Positions 16,844 through 25,167 of a stretch of DNA of 64,000 nucleotides are shown in pieces. A program made the translations under genes and the position numbers. Under the pieces are notes generated by a model. The model saw nothing but the letters and a program-made list of their open reading frames with translations, was not told the origin of the DNA and searched no databases. This DNA is from Calothrix parasitica NIES-267 (GTDB lineage Bacteria > Cyanobacteriota > Cyanobacteriia > Cyanobacteriales > Nostocaceae), in assembly GCF_002368095.1 (NCBI RefSeq), contig NZ_AP018227.1, positions 5,233,782-5,297,781 of the forward strand. Reading direction: 5' to 3'. The stretch's first letter is position 1; each line of letters opens with the position of its first letter.

Positions 16844-18667
16844 CTACCAAACCTCATTGCTATGAGGACTAACTAATTCTATTTCTTTGCTATCTAGTTG
16901 ATTGTGTGTAGATACTGAATGTTCCCCGGTAGTTAAAAGTTGCTGTGCGATTCGCTCTCTCAAATCTATAGCTTCATCTAATTGATTAACATCACCAATC
17001 GGAGAACGCATAAGTAGTCTTGGATAAACTTGCTCCGACCAAAGTTGTTCACTTCTATTTATTCGCTCTATATCTAATTTGGGAATGGGGATAGTTAAAG
17101 GATAGGGTATTGAACCTTCGCTTCCGGACTTATAACCGGGATTGGTAATTACGCATTTTCCTTGAGGGAAGCGCATAATTTCATCTGAGGTAAGAATCGG
17201 CATTGTTTGTAAGTTATCCGTCCAAGTTACCGTTCGTCCTTCCTTGGAATCACTGATAGATTTATTCTTAACAATGAATTCCTTGTGTCCGAAGGATTGA
17301 GAAAACTTGTCCGCAGTTGAATAATTCGCTGGGTTGTAAAGAACTTTGGTACTGCAAGCGCTAGTTATAGCAGCGGCTAAATTTTCACCGTATGTATTAG
17401 CTAGTTGCTCTAAAGATTGAACACCTAGAACAAAACAAGCTCCGTTACTTCTGTACTCGTTAATCCATTGAGGTAATGCTTTTAGATATAGCGATGGTAG
17501 TTCGTCAATAAATATTCCTAGCGGGTCGCATCGAGGGGTACATAAATTGCTAACAATTGTCATATGAAGCGCTGCTGCAAGCAATGGTCCGACCACATCG
17601 CGTCTGGGGTCATCCAGTTTGAAAATAAGAATTTGTTTACCTGATAATTTGGTAGAAATAGTGCTTTTACCAATAAACGAAGAAAGAAGCGACCTCTGGA
17701 TAAAAGCAGAAAATATTCCTACTGTAGTAGTGTCGATACTAGCAATAGTTTTCTCACTGTCCTTTGCTTTTAGGTATTGTTGAAACGAAGCTGCGACCCA
17801 ACGAGAAACCGTACCTGCTTGTACTGCTGCGTGTAATTTGTTGATAAAATCATCAACTGATTGGATACAGTAAACGGTTGCTAAATCTGGACAATCACTT
17901 CCTTTGGCTAATTGAATTAGTGCTTTAGCTAATAAATCAGCAGCTTTTGAGAAAAACTCATCACCCTTACCGCTACCACCAGCATTTGCATTTATTACCT
18001 GAGCAATTTGTGCTGCACTTACCGCGTCTTCCTGATTCTCCATGAAATCAAGGGGGTTAATGATTTCGCTGTAGGGTTCACCAGGAGCAAATATTCGCAC
18101 GTCGTAACCATAGCGTGCTGCAAGTGGTGCGAGTAATTTCATTTGGTCGCCTTTTTTGTCATAAACAATTAAGGGAAAACCTTGCATCATACAGCTTTCT
18201 GCCATACGGTCAATAGTACCGAAAGTCTTACCAGAACCAGGAGCGCCAAGTACAAGAGTAGAACGTTCCGCATGAGGAATCCAAACAGTTGGTGATGCTC
18301 CAAGAAAGGTTTGAAGTGATGCACCAAACTTTCTGAATCTACCAGAAAACCAATAGCGAGGTGAACCACACCAAAAAGTTACCTTATTGTGCTTGCGTTC
18401 TTCAATTTGCTTGAGAGCGAGGTTTGTTGCCGCTAATTTTTCGCTAACTCCTACTACTCTTCCCGTAGAAATCTTTCCTTTTTTCCCATTAGAAAATTGA
18501 CTTAATATGAATAAGAATACTAAAATTCCTATCATTGCCAAACCTTCGGGATTAGCGAAAGTTTTAATAAGTCCGTTAATATCAAAACTTGATTTTATTC
18601 CATCTGATTTTTGTTCAATGACAGTTTTATTAGTGATGTTTTCAGATAATAAAAAATCTTGCTTCAT
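16844..18667 (-). CDS. virD4: VirD4/TraG-type coupling ATPase
   Basis: 607 residues. It has one clear N-terminal membrane helix (about 42-58), Walker A 'GAPGSGKT' (141-148) and Walker B 'GIFIDELP' (384-391). This hexameric inner-membrane ATPase brings the relaxase-DNA complex to the secretion channel. It lies at the 3' end of the leftward transfer cluster, next to a 38-aa membrane peptide and the exported 386-aa protein. A second, different TraD-like protein is encoded at 50472; this one, being within the VirB-like cluster, is the probable partner of the MOB_P relaxase. Confidence 0.92.
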   Translation of the reverse strand: MKQDFLLSENITNKTVIEQKSDGIKSSFDINGLIKTFANPEGLAMIGILVFLFILSQFSNGKKGKISTGRVVGVSEKLAATNLALKQIEERKHNKVTFWCGSPRYWFSGRFRKFGASLQTFLGASPTVWIPHAERSTLVLGAPGSGKTFGTIDRMAESCMMQGFPLIVYDKKGDQMKLLAPLAARYGYDVRIFAPGEPYSEIINPLDFMENQEDAVSAAQIAQVINANAGGSGKGDEFFSKAADLLAKALIQLAKGSDCPDLATVYCIQSVDDFINKLHAAVQAGTVSRWVAASFQQYLKAKDSEKTIASIDTTTVGIFSAFIQRSLLSSFIGKSTISTKLSGKQILIFKLDDPRRDVVGPLLAAALHMTIVSNLCTPRCDPLGIFIDELPSLYLKALPQWINEYRSNGACFVLGVQSLEQLANTYGENLAAAITSACSTKVLYNPANYSTADKFSQSFGHKEFIVKNKSISDSKEGRTVTWTDNLQTMPILTSDEIMRFPQGKCVITNPGYKSGSEGSIPYPLTIPIPKLDIERINRSEQLWSEQVYPRLLMRSPIGDVNQLDEAIDLRERIAQQLLTTGEHSVSTHNQLDSKEIELVSPHSNEVW

Positions 18668-18687
18668 CTAGAATATTTTTATTTTTA

Positions 18688-18804
18688 TTAAAAATGCCTA
18701 TTCCAATCTTTTAAAAGCAAGGTTGCTATTAGTAACAAAACTCCAAAACTAAAATTAAAATAGATAAGAAAGCGTACAATTTTAGAAGAAAAACTATTAC
18801 TCAT
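18688..18804 (-). CDS. Small single-pass membrane protein, 38 aa
   Basis: The reading frame from ATG at 18804 to TAA at 18688 encodes a 38-residue peptide with a short Ser-rich N-terminus, a long hydrophobic helix ('FLIYFNFSFGVLLLIATLLL') and a charged end ('KDWNRHF'). A strong GGAG sits 6 nt before the ATG. It lies between the 386-aa exported protein and the VirD4-like gene. A function in the mating apparatus, for example as a small inner-membrane partner of VirD4, is inferred from position only. Confidence 0.6.
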   Translation of the reverse strand: MSNSFSSKIVRFLIYFNFSFGVLLLIATLLLKDWNRHF

Positions 18805-18836
18805 ATCCTGCTCCTGATTGCTATAAAAATTTATCT

Positions 18837-18872
18837 CTCACTCTCTCCCTCCCTCACTCCCTTACTCCCTCC
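18837..18872. repeat. Short CTCCCTC STRR tract
   Basis: About 36 bp of tandem CTCTCCCTC/CTCCCTTA-type units immediately after the stop codon of the 386-aa gene (leftward), in the 5' leader of the small 38-aa gene's neighbour region. Confidence 0.75.
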
Positions 18873-20033
18873 TCAGTCTCCAATGAAAATAGGCGCATTA
18901 ACTTCGTAATTTAAAAAAGGAACTGGACCAATAAAATATGGTGTAGCTCCACAGACATTTTTGAAGCGAAAGAATAAAGCTGTATCAACAGTATCCGTCG
19001 CCTCTGATGGTTCCATAACTACTACTTTAAAAGCGCTTCCATAAGGCAATCTTCCAGTAGGCTCTTTGCCTGCATTTACCGATTTTAAACAACCCCAACC
19101 ACCTTCTACCTGTTGATATTTACCGCTAATCCAAGAACTTCCTTCAAATTTACCTCTAATATTACGTCCTGAATTCTCTAAATCATCAAGTTCAATATGT
19201 GGACAATCTTCACCTTCACAAGGAACGGAAAAGCCCGCTACATCAGAACCGGATACCGTGCGTTGACGACGTTTTTCAGCACGACCCCAAATAAAATCAA
19301 TTCTGGCAACTTTATTACCTACTTCTGTTAAAGGAAGGGGGAAAGAAGCTAAAGGTACAGCGTTTAGTAGGGGAACGTCTTTAATTAAAGTATTTTCCCA
19401 AGCATTGAAATTGGATAACTGTACTGCATCAAGATTAGGGATATCAGAAATTGTATATGTTGATAAGTCAATTTGATTAAGTTTTAGCTTTCCTAAAGTC
19501 GGATTTTGGGATAAAAGGTTTGATAGAGTTGTGTTGGTATTAGTTTGAGGAGATTCGGCTTCTAATAACGCATTGATGGGTGGGATTTCCGAAGTATTAG
19601 TTTGTGCTAAGTTCGGTACTACTTCCACTAAATGTTGAATTGTTTGTTCTCCTAATAATGGAAAATCTTCTAAGGCAGAAGTGTTTAAATTGGAATGATT
19701 AGAAACACTTGTAATATTACTAAGGCTAAATAATTGGGGTTTTAAGGCTTCATCAATATCTCCTAAAGTCAAATACCTATCAGGAGTATCCCCCACATTC
19801 CATTCACGAGATAATCCGTTAGCTTTTATTGAACCACTTTCTTGTATTGGTGGCATATTGTTAAATGAAATTCTTTGCCAGTCAGGTGTTAATAATTGTT
19901 TCCCTTCCTCTGAAGAAATCATACGGGTAGGTAAATTAGTTGGGCTTTGTGCAAAAGTTGAACTTGAGTAGATACTGATGGAAGCTAATAAAAGTGGAAA
20001 AATTTTTAAAGTTATAAATTGACCAATTTTCAT
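18873..20033 (-). CDS. Exported protein of the transfer cluster
   Basis: 386 residues. A signal peptide (residues 1-28, cleavage after 'STFA') directs it to the periplasm. The middle (~80-220) is Leu/Asn/Thr-rich with 'DIPNLDAVQLSNF'-like repeats; the C-terminal ~150 residues include conserved-looking cysteines ('PCEGEDCPH', 'GWGCLKS', 'NVCGATP') and a β-rich look. I do not recognise a named domain. Given its position between VirD4 and the VirB9/10-like genes, it may be the cyanobacterium-specific outer component of the MPF_C mating system (the pCC7120alpha cluster alr7204-alr7212 is the reference as I recall it). That match was not tested. Confidence 0.75.
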   Translation of the reverse strand: MKIGQFITLKIFPLLLASISIYSSSTFAQSPTNLPTRMISSEEGKQLLTPDWQRISFNNMPPIQESGSIKANGLSREWNVGDTPDRYLTLGDIDEALKPQLFSLSNITSVSNHSNLNTSALEDFPLLGEQTIQHLVEVVPNLAQTNTSEIPPINALLEAESPQTNTNTTLSNLLSQNPTLGKLKLNQIDLSTYTISDIPNLDAVQLSNFNAWENTLIKDVPLLNAVPLASFPLPLTEVGNKVARIDFIWGRAEKRRQRTVSGSDVAGFSVPCEGEDCPHIELDDLENSGRNIRGKFEGSSWISGKYQQVEGGWGCLKSVNAGKEPTGRLPYGSAFKVVVMEPSEATDTVDTALFFRFKNVCGATPYFIGPVPFLNYEVNAPIFIGD

Positions 20034-20228
20034 TCATCTATGTTGATATATTATTTCTTATTTTTAGTCAATTTTTTGCACAAAAGTGATTTACTATTGA
20101 CGTAAAAGTATTTATCACAAAAGTAATATTTTCATATACTCGCAGGTAAACTACCGCAACACAACGGCTTTTAACCTCATTAAAATAAAGATGATACAAA
20201 AAACTCTATTGCTAGGAACGGTGAAAGT

Positions 20229-20861
20229 ATGTCAAAACCTAAAATTCTTCAAGAAAATAAAGATTATACATTTCGCTCGTATTTTGAAATGACTTACGAG
20301 CCAGAAGAGATTTTAGCTGAATTTGGGTATAACTTGGTCAGGTCTAAATTATCCCTGCCAAAGACTCAAAAACCACTTGATAGAATTGCGGATTTAAAAG
20401 ACCGTATTGAACGAACCTTACCTCGTGTTAGTCTAACAAGTGAAACTGCTCGTCGCGAAACCCTTGTTGCACCATTATTATTAGAAGTTGCTACTTATTA
20501 TTGTGACTGTCAGTTGCGTATTGAATACCCCTTGGCAGTAACTAAATGGTTAAAAGGAAACTTGGATTATTTGCTGCGTGCAAACCAAAGTCTTTTGGTG
20601 GTTGAAGCAAAGAAAGACGATATTACCAGAGGATTTACGCAAATGGCTGTAGAATTAATTGCTTTGTCTCAAATAGAAGAACAGCCATTTCAATATGGGG
20701 CTGTAACAATCGGGGATGTTTGGCGTTTTGGTCTACTAGATGTCGAAGCTAAACGGATTACTGAAGATATTAAAATTTATTCGCTACCCGATGATTTAGA
20801 AGCATTAATGCTTGTTTTGGTAGGGATTGTTGAGCGGAATTCTTTTAATAATATTGTCTGA
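20229..20861 (+). CDS. PD-(D/E)XK nuclease-like protein
   Basis: 210 residues. The segment 'LRIEYPLAVTKWLKGNLDYLLRANQSLLVVEAKKDDITRGFTQMAVELIAL' has the D…(V)EAK spacing of the restriction-endonuclease fold seen in type I HsdR N-terminal domains and related standalone proteins. No helicase or methylase partner is adjacent, so it may be a solitary nuclease or a regulatory homologue. It points against the transfer operon and converges with the Ycf46-like AAA gene (22-bp gap), so it was probably acquired independently. Confidence 0.7.
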   Translation: MSKPKILQENKDYTFRSYFEMTYEPEEILAEFGYNLVRSKLSLPKTQKPLDRIADLKDRIERTLPRVSLTSETARRETLVAPLLLEVATYYCDCQLRIEYPLAVTKWLKGNLDYLLRANQSLLVVEAKKDDITRGFTQMAVELIALSQIEEQPFQYGAVTIGDVWRFGLLDVEAKRITEDIKIYSLPDDLEALMLVLVGIVERNSFNNIV

Positions 20862-20882
20862 AGTACCTTTGTTGAATGCTTT

Positions 20883-22466
20883 CTAACAGTCAAACAAACA
20901 AGAAGGTTCTTTAGCCCACCTACTTGTATCTGGTGATGCAGCCGGACGAGCATAAGCAGCTTTATTACGAATCTCAACTATTTTATCTTCCTCTCGAATC
21001 ATGCTAGGAGTAAATTGCGATCGCGTTTCTAAAAAATCCCTTACGCTTACATTTAAGGGTTGTTGACCAAGTTCGGAGGTAGGAAACTTCTGTGCATTCC
21101 GATAAAACATTTCCTCAGCCGTTTTTCTTACCATCAGCGCAATTTCAGCCGGAGTAAGTAGCTTCGTCTCTCTTAACAAGCGTAACCAATCTTTTTCGCA
21201 AAAATCCAGACCTGGAAAATATTTAGCTAAGTGCAATTTGAATATCTCATACCTCGCTCCAGCATGGGGCAGGTCTACAAAAATAATCTCATCAAAACGA
21301 CGTATCAATTCCGGAGGTAGAAACTCCAATCTGTTAACGGTAGCCATAACTAACACTTGTGATGTTCTCTCTTGCATCCAAGTAAGCAGTTTCCCCGCTA
21401 ATTGACGCGATACACCACCGTCCGAATCGGAATCGAAACCAGCGAATCCCTTCTCGAAGTCATCAAAGTAGAGGACTAAACCATATTCTCCATTCGCATC
21501 ACAAAATTGTAAAAACTCCCGTAAATTTTTCCTTGATTCGTATGCGGTAGCACCTCTTAACCCAGCCCAGTCAGCAGCAACCATTGGTACACCCATTTTC
21601 TTGGCTGCTAATTTAGCACTCAAAGATTTGCCCGTTCCTGGTGGTCCCCAAAGAATCATTCCTTTTGGGAAGCTAAGGTTATATCGGTGTGCTTCTGGTT
21701 TTAGTAATACCGCAGCACGTTCTAAAATTTCTTCTAATAAGTCTAAACCAGCAGCGTTCGGTACATCTGGTTCATTTATAAATTCTACACCCTGTCCTTT
21801 TAATTTGGTCTTCTTATAATCCAATACTCCATCAATTAATTCTTCTAAGGTATAAGTAAATTTAGATAAACGTTTCAATAACATTTCTAATTCACCAAGC
21901 GGTAAACCCAAACAAGTACGGACTAGAGTTTCATCTTGATTTGTGTTGACATTAGTTGTAGAAAATTTATCATTACAAAAGTTTTTAACAAGGGTTTTAA
22001 TATTTGACGGACTAGGTAATGGATTAATTAATATTGGAATTAAAGGTGTTAGCGAGTGAGGAAGTTCAACATAACTTTCCATACATACGAGAAATCTTGA
22101 TACAGGATTTGAAGCTAAATCATAAAATAAATTACTTAGCATCATCTCCGTTTGCCCAGGCAATTTACCCCTTTTAGTATCAGGTGAAATTATACCTTCA
22201 AAAACAAATACTCCTGGAATATCGGGGTGTTGTAATAACCAATTTAATCCCGAATAAATTTGGTATTGAGTAGATATAAGTTGTTGATTATTATTGAACA
22301 GTTGTAAATTAGAATAGCCCTCATTGCAAAAATATAAAGGTAAACAAAGTTTTTGGGCTAATTCATGAATAAATTCTAGTATTTTAAATCTTTCAGTAAT
22401 AGGGCTTTCTATTGCGACAACATTTTGTTTACTGTCAAATAGTAATGGTAAATCATTTAAATTCAT
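20883..22466 (-). CDS. Ycf46-like AAA+ ATPase
   Basis: 527 residues. The N-terminal ~230 residues match the non-catalytic domain typical of Ycf46 ('YSGLNWLLQHPDIPGVFVFEGI…', 'PLGELEMLLKRL'). The AAA+ module has Walker A 'WGPPGTGKS' (~274-282), Walker B 'LVLYFDDFEKGF' and the arginine-finger helix 'PPELIRRFDEIIFVD'. Ycf46 homologues occur in cyanobacterial genomes and plastids with poorly defined roles, possibly chaperone-like. Here it sits inside the transfer region beside a nuclease-like gene in opposite orientation. Whether it serves conjugation is unknown. Confidence 0.85.
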   Translation of the reverse strand: MNLNDLPLLFDSKQNVVAIESPITERFKILEFIHELAQKLCLPLYFCNEGYSNLQLFNNNQQLISTQYQIYSGLNWLLQHPDIPGVFVFEGIISPDTKRGKLPGQTEMMLSNLFYDLASNPVSRFLVCMESYVELPHSLTPLIPILINPLPSPSNIKTLVKNFCNDKFSTTNVNTNQDETLVRTCLGLPLGELEMLLKRLSKFTYTLEELIDGVLDYKKTKLKGQGVEFINEPDVPNAAGLDLLEEILERAAVLLKPEAHRYNLSFPKGMILWGPPGTGKSLSAKLAAKKMGVPMVAADWAGLRGATAYESRKNLREFLQFCDANGEYGLVLYFDDFEKGFAGFDSDSDGGVSRQLAGKLLTWMQERTSQVLVMATVNRLEFLPPELIRRFDEIIFVDLPHAGARYEIFKLHLAKYFPGLDFCEKDWLRLLRETKLLTPAEIALMVRKTAEEMFYRNAQKFPTSELGQQPLNVSVRDFLETRSQFTPSMIREEDKIVEIRNKAAYARPAASPDTSRWAKEPSCLFDC

Positions 22467-22520
22467 AATTAGTGTATGCTCGTAACAAGAAAAAATACGG
22501 TTTCAATATAATAGGTAATA

Positions 22521-22904
22521 ATGAGCAAAAATATCGAAGGTTTAGAACAGATTTTAGGTACAACAATCACGGAATACACTCCCAATGCAATTAAGTTTAG
22601 TAATTTATCTTTAGATGTATTAGAACAATTACTTGATAAAGGTTACACAAGAGAGAATAAATATTTCAATGGATCACCCACCATAGGTAAATTTATTGAG
22701 TTTGGTAAACGTTGTGTTGAAATGGGAGCAGTAGCAACATTTGACGGAGTAGGTTTTAAAAACCAAACTTCAGATGTAGTTATTGACGCGATAAAAGTTG
22801 TTGGAGTTAAAGATTTAGATTTTGCAGGAGAATTTATAAAATTTGTACAAGGATGTGATGAAATAGAAGTATCCTCAGAATATTTATTTGCTTGGTGGGA
22901 TTAG
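22521..22904 (+). CDS. Hypothetical protein, 127 aa
   Basis: 127 residues, mixed alpha/beta, acidic, no membrane segment. It includes 'DKGYTRENKYFNGSPTIGKFIEFGKRC' and ends in 'EVSSEYLFAWWD'. I do not recognise the family. It is divergent from the Ycf46-like gene (54 bp between starts) and its stop is followed directly by the first copy of a 61-bp repeat. Confidence 0.65.
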   Translation: MSKNIEGLEQILGTTITEYTPNAIKFSNLSLDVLEQLLDKGYTRENKYFNGSPTIGKFIEFGKRCVEMGAVATFDGVGFKNQTSDVVIDAIKVVGVKDLDFAGEFIKFVQGCDEIEVSSEYLFAWWD

Positions 22905-22965
22905 AATTCTATTTCATGTAGAAAAAAATTTCTCGTATTTATTGTGAATAAGTTTTTCGGTAATT
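22905..22965. repeat. Left copy of 61-63 bp direct repeat flanking a cassette
   Basis: This sequence is about 90% identical, with a 2-nt gap, to 24181-24243 in the same orientation. In the right copy it encodes the last residues (NYRKTYLQ and stop) of the 304-aa gene; the left copy would encode NYRKTYSQ and stop, so it is a detached 3' end of that gene. Confidence 0.85.
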
Positions 22966-23067
22966 AAAACTCTGCTTGTAAGCTTTAGATGTGATTTTTT
23001 CGGGGAATAGGGAATGTATAGTAATATTTGTCAAAATCCTAAGATTCTAAGTTTAGTTTCCAATAGC

Positions 23068-23400
23068 TTACCTGCGAGAATAAATCTCTTCTAGAAGTAA
23101 ATCTCGTAGTTCATTGGCAATATCCGAGGGCGGATAACCTGCGAGCGCACGTCCTATTAGCCTTTCTGCTTCTCGTAATTCTGAACATTCTACAGCAAGC
23201 ATTGCAGCACTTCGATGAAGAACGGATCTAGTAGGTTCAAGGTCTAATAAGTTCGCCACTAGGTTTGCGGCAGCTTGTTCTTGAGCAAAGGCAGCTTTGG
23301 TTAACTCCTTGGCAATGTTAGTATCACCCCGTTGACGCGCATTCGCTGCTTGGTCAACAAGTTCCATTGCTTCTCTATGTAAAATTTCTACGTCTTGCAT
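23068..23400 (-). CDS. Small helical (TPR-like) protein, 110 aa
   Basis: 110 residues, almost entirely helical and Ala/Glu/Leu-rich ('AANARQRGDTNIAKELTKAAFAQEQAAANL…'), with a TPR- or MIT-like look. The ATG overlaps the end of the upstream 61-aa frame by 13 nt. Base composition is about 50% GC in a 60-nt stretch I counted, against about 30% in the neighbouring 127-aa gene. It is the last gene of a small cassette bounded by direct repeats. Function unknown. Confidence 0.7.
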   Translation of the reverse strand: MQDVEILHREAMELVDQAANARQRGDTNIAKELTKAAFAQEQAAANLVANLLDLEPTRSVLHRSAAMLAVECSELREAERLIGRALAGYPPSDIANELRDLLLEEIYSRR

Positions 23401-23573
23401 TTTTCAATTATGCGGGTGCCTGGTGTACCAAATTCAACGACGCAGACGTAGCCAGGTGACAAAGTATCCGAAGGGCTAATCTGTTCTAGCTTCATTTTAA
23501 CTCTTGATTCAACAATGCTTTTGGAGCCTCTACGAATACCGGAGACTTCGAGACGAGCCTTTCTTTGAAACAA
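23388..23573 (-). CDS. Small hypothetical protein, 61 aa (cassette)
   Basis: 61 residues from a TTG start, with no good alternative unless the Met at 23495 is used. It is basic at the N-terminus and ends 'GYVCVVEFGTPGTRIIEKCKT', which looks like a small β-rich fold. It lies 20 nt after the 120-aa gene and overlaps the next gene, so all three are one transcript. Unrecognised family. Confidence 0.55.
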   Translation of the reverse strand: MFQRKARLEVSGIRRGSKSIVESRVKMKLEQISPSDTLSPGYVCVVEFGTPGTRIIEKCKT

Positions 23574-23592
23574 AGTGCTTGGGTTATCAGCC

Positions 23593-23955
23593 TTAGCCTA
23601 ACCAAAAATCAAAGCCAAAATTTTTTCCTTTGATAGAGCGCTCAATTACGGTCAGACCTGTAAGATATGGCATAATAAGTGCGGCAATTCCATAGGCTCC
23701 GTACTCCGTGGCAACTTCTTGATCGGCATTAAAGCGACGTATAGTGTCATTAATCGGATTCCATTGCAGTTCGACCTCAGTGTCTTGTATACCATTGATT
23801 TGAAGGTTGACGCGAAAAGGATGATTTTGGTCGTCCAAACAAACTGCCGCAGCGTCTCGGCAGGTAGCTCCGAAGGTCAGCGACCATCCAGGTCGTTCTG
23901 GCTTGGATCGACAAAGGTCATCTAGCTGCAAAAGCTCTGGTATATTATTTATCAT
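23593..23955 (-). CDS. Hypothetical protein, 120 aa (cassette)
   Basis: 120 residues: 'KPERPGWSLTFGATCRDAAAVCLDDQNHPFRVNLQINGIQDTEVELQWNP…YGAYGIAALIMPYLTGLTVIERS'. It is compact and soluble; I do not recognise it. Its ATG lies inside the stop region of an upstream gene remnant (overlap), so it was once translationally coupled to a gene now truncated. It is GC-richer than its surroundings and part of the repeat-flanked cassette. Confidence 0.65.
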   Translation of the reverse strand: MINNIPELLQLDDLCRSKPERPGWSLTFGATCRDAAAVCLDDQNHPFRVNLQINGIQDTEVELQWNPINDTIRRFNADQEVATEYGAYGIAALIMPYLTGLTVIERSIKGKNFGFDFWLG

Positions 23956-24067
23956 TAATAATTAAAACTATTGCAGTTTTCCATATAGCAATTTCTTCAA
24001 TATCAATACCATATTTGAGAGCAAGGGCTGCAACTGTTGCTTGAAAATGTGGGTAGAGTTCACGCGG
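23945..24067 (-). pseudogene. Truncated 3' end of a former first cassette gene
   Basis: A 40-codon frame with no start codon (…ELYPHFQATVAALALKYGIDIE…) ends at TAA 23945, overlapping the ATG of the 120-aa gene. The upstream part is replaced by GC-rich intergenic-looking DNA (24070-24165). It reads as the C-terminus of a lost upstream gene of the same operon. Confidence 0.45.
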
Positions 24068-24180
24068 CTAGGGTCGCTACCGTAGGTATTGCGTGGGTCT
24101 GTGCGTGGTGCAAATACTCTTGTACCCGCTTGTCCGCAGGGCAGGTTACTGACAATAAAATGAGTTAATTTTGGGTAATA

Positions 24181-24243
24181 AATTCTATTTCATGTGAAAA
24201 GAAAAATTTCTCGTATTTATTGTAAATAAGTTTTTCGATAATT
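24181..24243. repeat. Right copy of 61-63 bp direct repeat flanking a cassette
   Basis: Partner of 22905-22965. It spans the stop codon of the 304-aa membrane nuclease-like gene (ends 24217). The two copies bracket about 1.2 kb containing three small genes and a gene remnant. Confidence 0.85.
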
Positions 24244-25131
24244 GTCCTTTGCCCACTTCTTCGCTTGCTTAATAGTCCACATGGGTTCGGATGGTAATGA
24301 TGGTACATTATTTAACTGGCTCAAGAAAGTAAAATCACCTGAAACTCTAGCAATAACTTGAGCTATCACTTTGCAACAACGATACGGATATTTAACAACT
24401 TGTTTCTCACTAAAGCGAATCACCACCCAATTATTATTAGTAAAAAATTGATTTCTAACATTATCTTTTTTTTGATCAATACAATGATGTGGTGCTTTGG
24501 TATTACCTACATATGGTTCGTCAATTTCTATATCGATGCTTAAACCGCTTGTATGTACTATTAGAAAATCTGCTGAGTAAGGGTAGCGAAATTTTGGGTT
24601 ATGAAATGCTACTCCTTGAACAATATTTGGAAAGACGTGCTTAGTAATTTGATAAAAAGTTTTTTCAGAAACACCTGCCGGAGCATCACTCTTACCGTCG
24701 GGTTGTAATACTTTTCTATTCAGCCAATGATTTAGTTTTGCTTCACGTTTCGGTAGGCGCATTACAGTAATATTATCTTTTTTCGTATTAAGTTGTATAT
24801 GATTAGGGGTATTTTTCCTACTTGATTGTTTCGATAGGCTTGATATAAAACATAAGCATCCTAAATTAATAGAAGCCCAAACAATAACAATTAGCCAAAG
24901 TGGATATGAAGCAAAAGCATACAAGCAAATAGAAGCAGAAGAATTAATACAAATAAATACGTAAAATATTTTGTCTAAAATAGAATCATTATAACGTCTA
25001 ACTTTATCTGGTAAGTTTAGTTGTTTACGACTTATTCTATTCTGATTTTGCTTCAAATTTGGTGTCGGGTTATTTGCCAAAAATTTGAGTATTAAGCGTG
25101 GATAAAAAATGGCAGGATAATACTTATTCAC
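24217..25131 (-). CDS. Membrane-anchored nuclease-like protein
   Basis: 304 residues. Two hydrophobic helices lie around 55-72 and 76-98 ('YVFICINSSASICLYAFASYPLWLIVIVWASINLGCLCFI'). The C-terminal half ('ADFLIVHTSGLSIDIEIDEPYVG…DQKKDNVRNQFFTNNNWVVIRFSEKQV') looks like the DUF559/Vsr-type endonuclease fold, with an acidic 'DIEID' and a later Arg-containing strand. A membrane-bound nuclease within a transfer operon could act on entering or leaving DNA, which is speculation. It follows the VirB9-like gene by 36 bp. Its last codons lie in the direct repeat that was duplicated at 22905. Confidence 0.65.
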   Translation of the reverse strand: MNKYYPAIFYPRLILKFLANNPTPNLKQNQNRISRKQLNLPDKVRRYNDSILDKIFYVFICINSSASICLYAFASYPLWLIVIVWASINLGCLCFISSLSKQSSRKNTPNHIQLNTKKDNITVMRLPKREAKLNHWLNRKVLQPDGKSDAPAGVSEKTFYQITKHVFPNIVQGVAFHNPKFRYPYSADFLIVHTSGLSIDIEIDEPYVGNTKAPHHCIDQKKDNVRNQFFTNNNWVVIRFSEKQVVKYPYRCCKVIAQVIARVSGDFTFLSQLNNVPSLPSEPMWTIKQAKKWAKDNYRKTYLQ

Positions 25132-25167
25132 TCATTGATAAAGTTTCAATTAATATAGCTGCATAAA

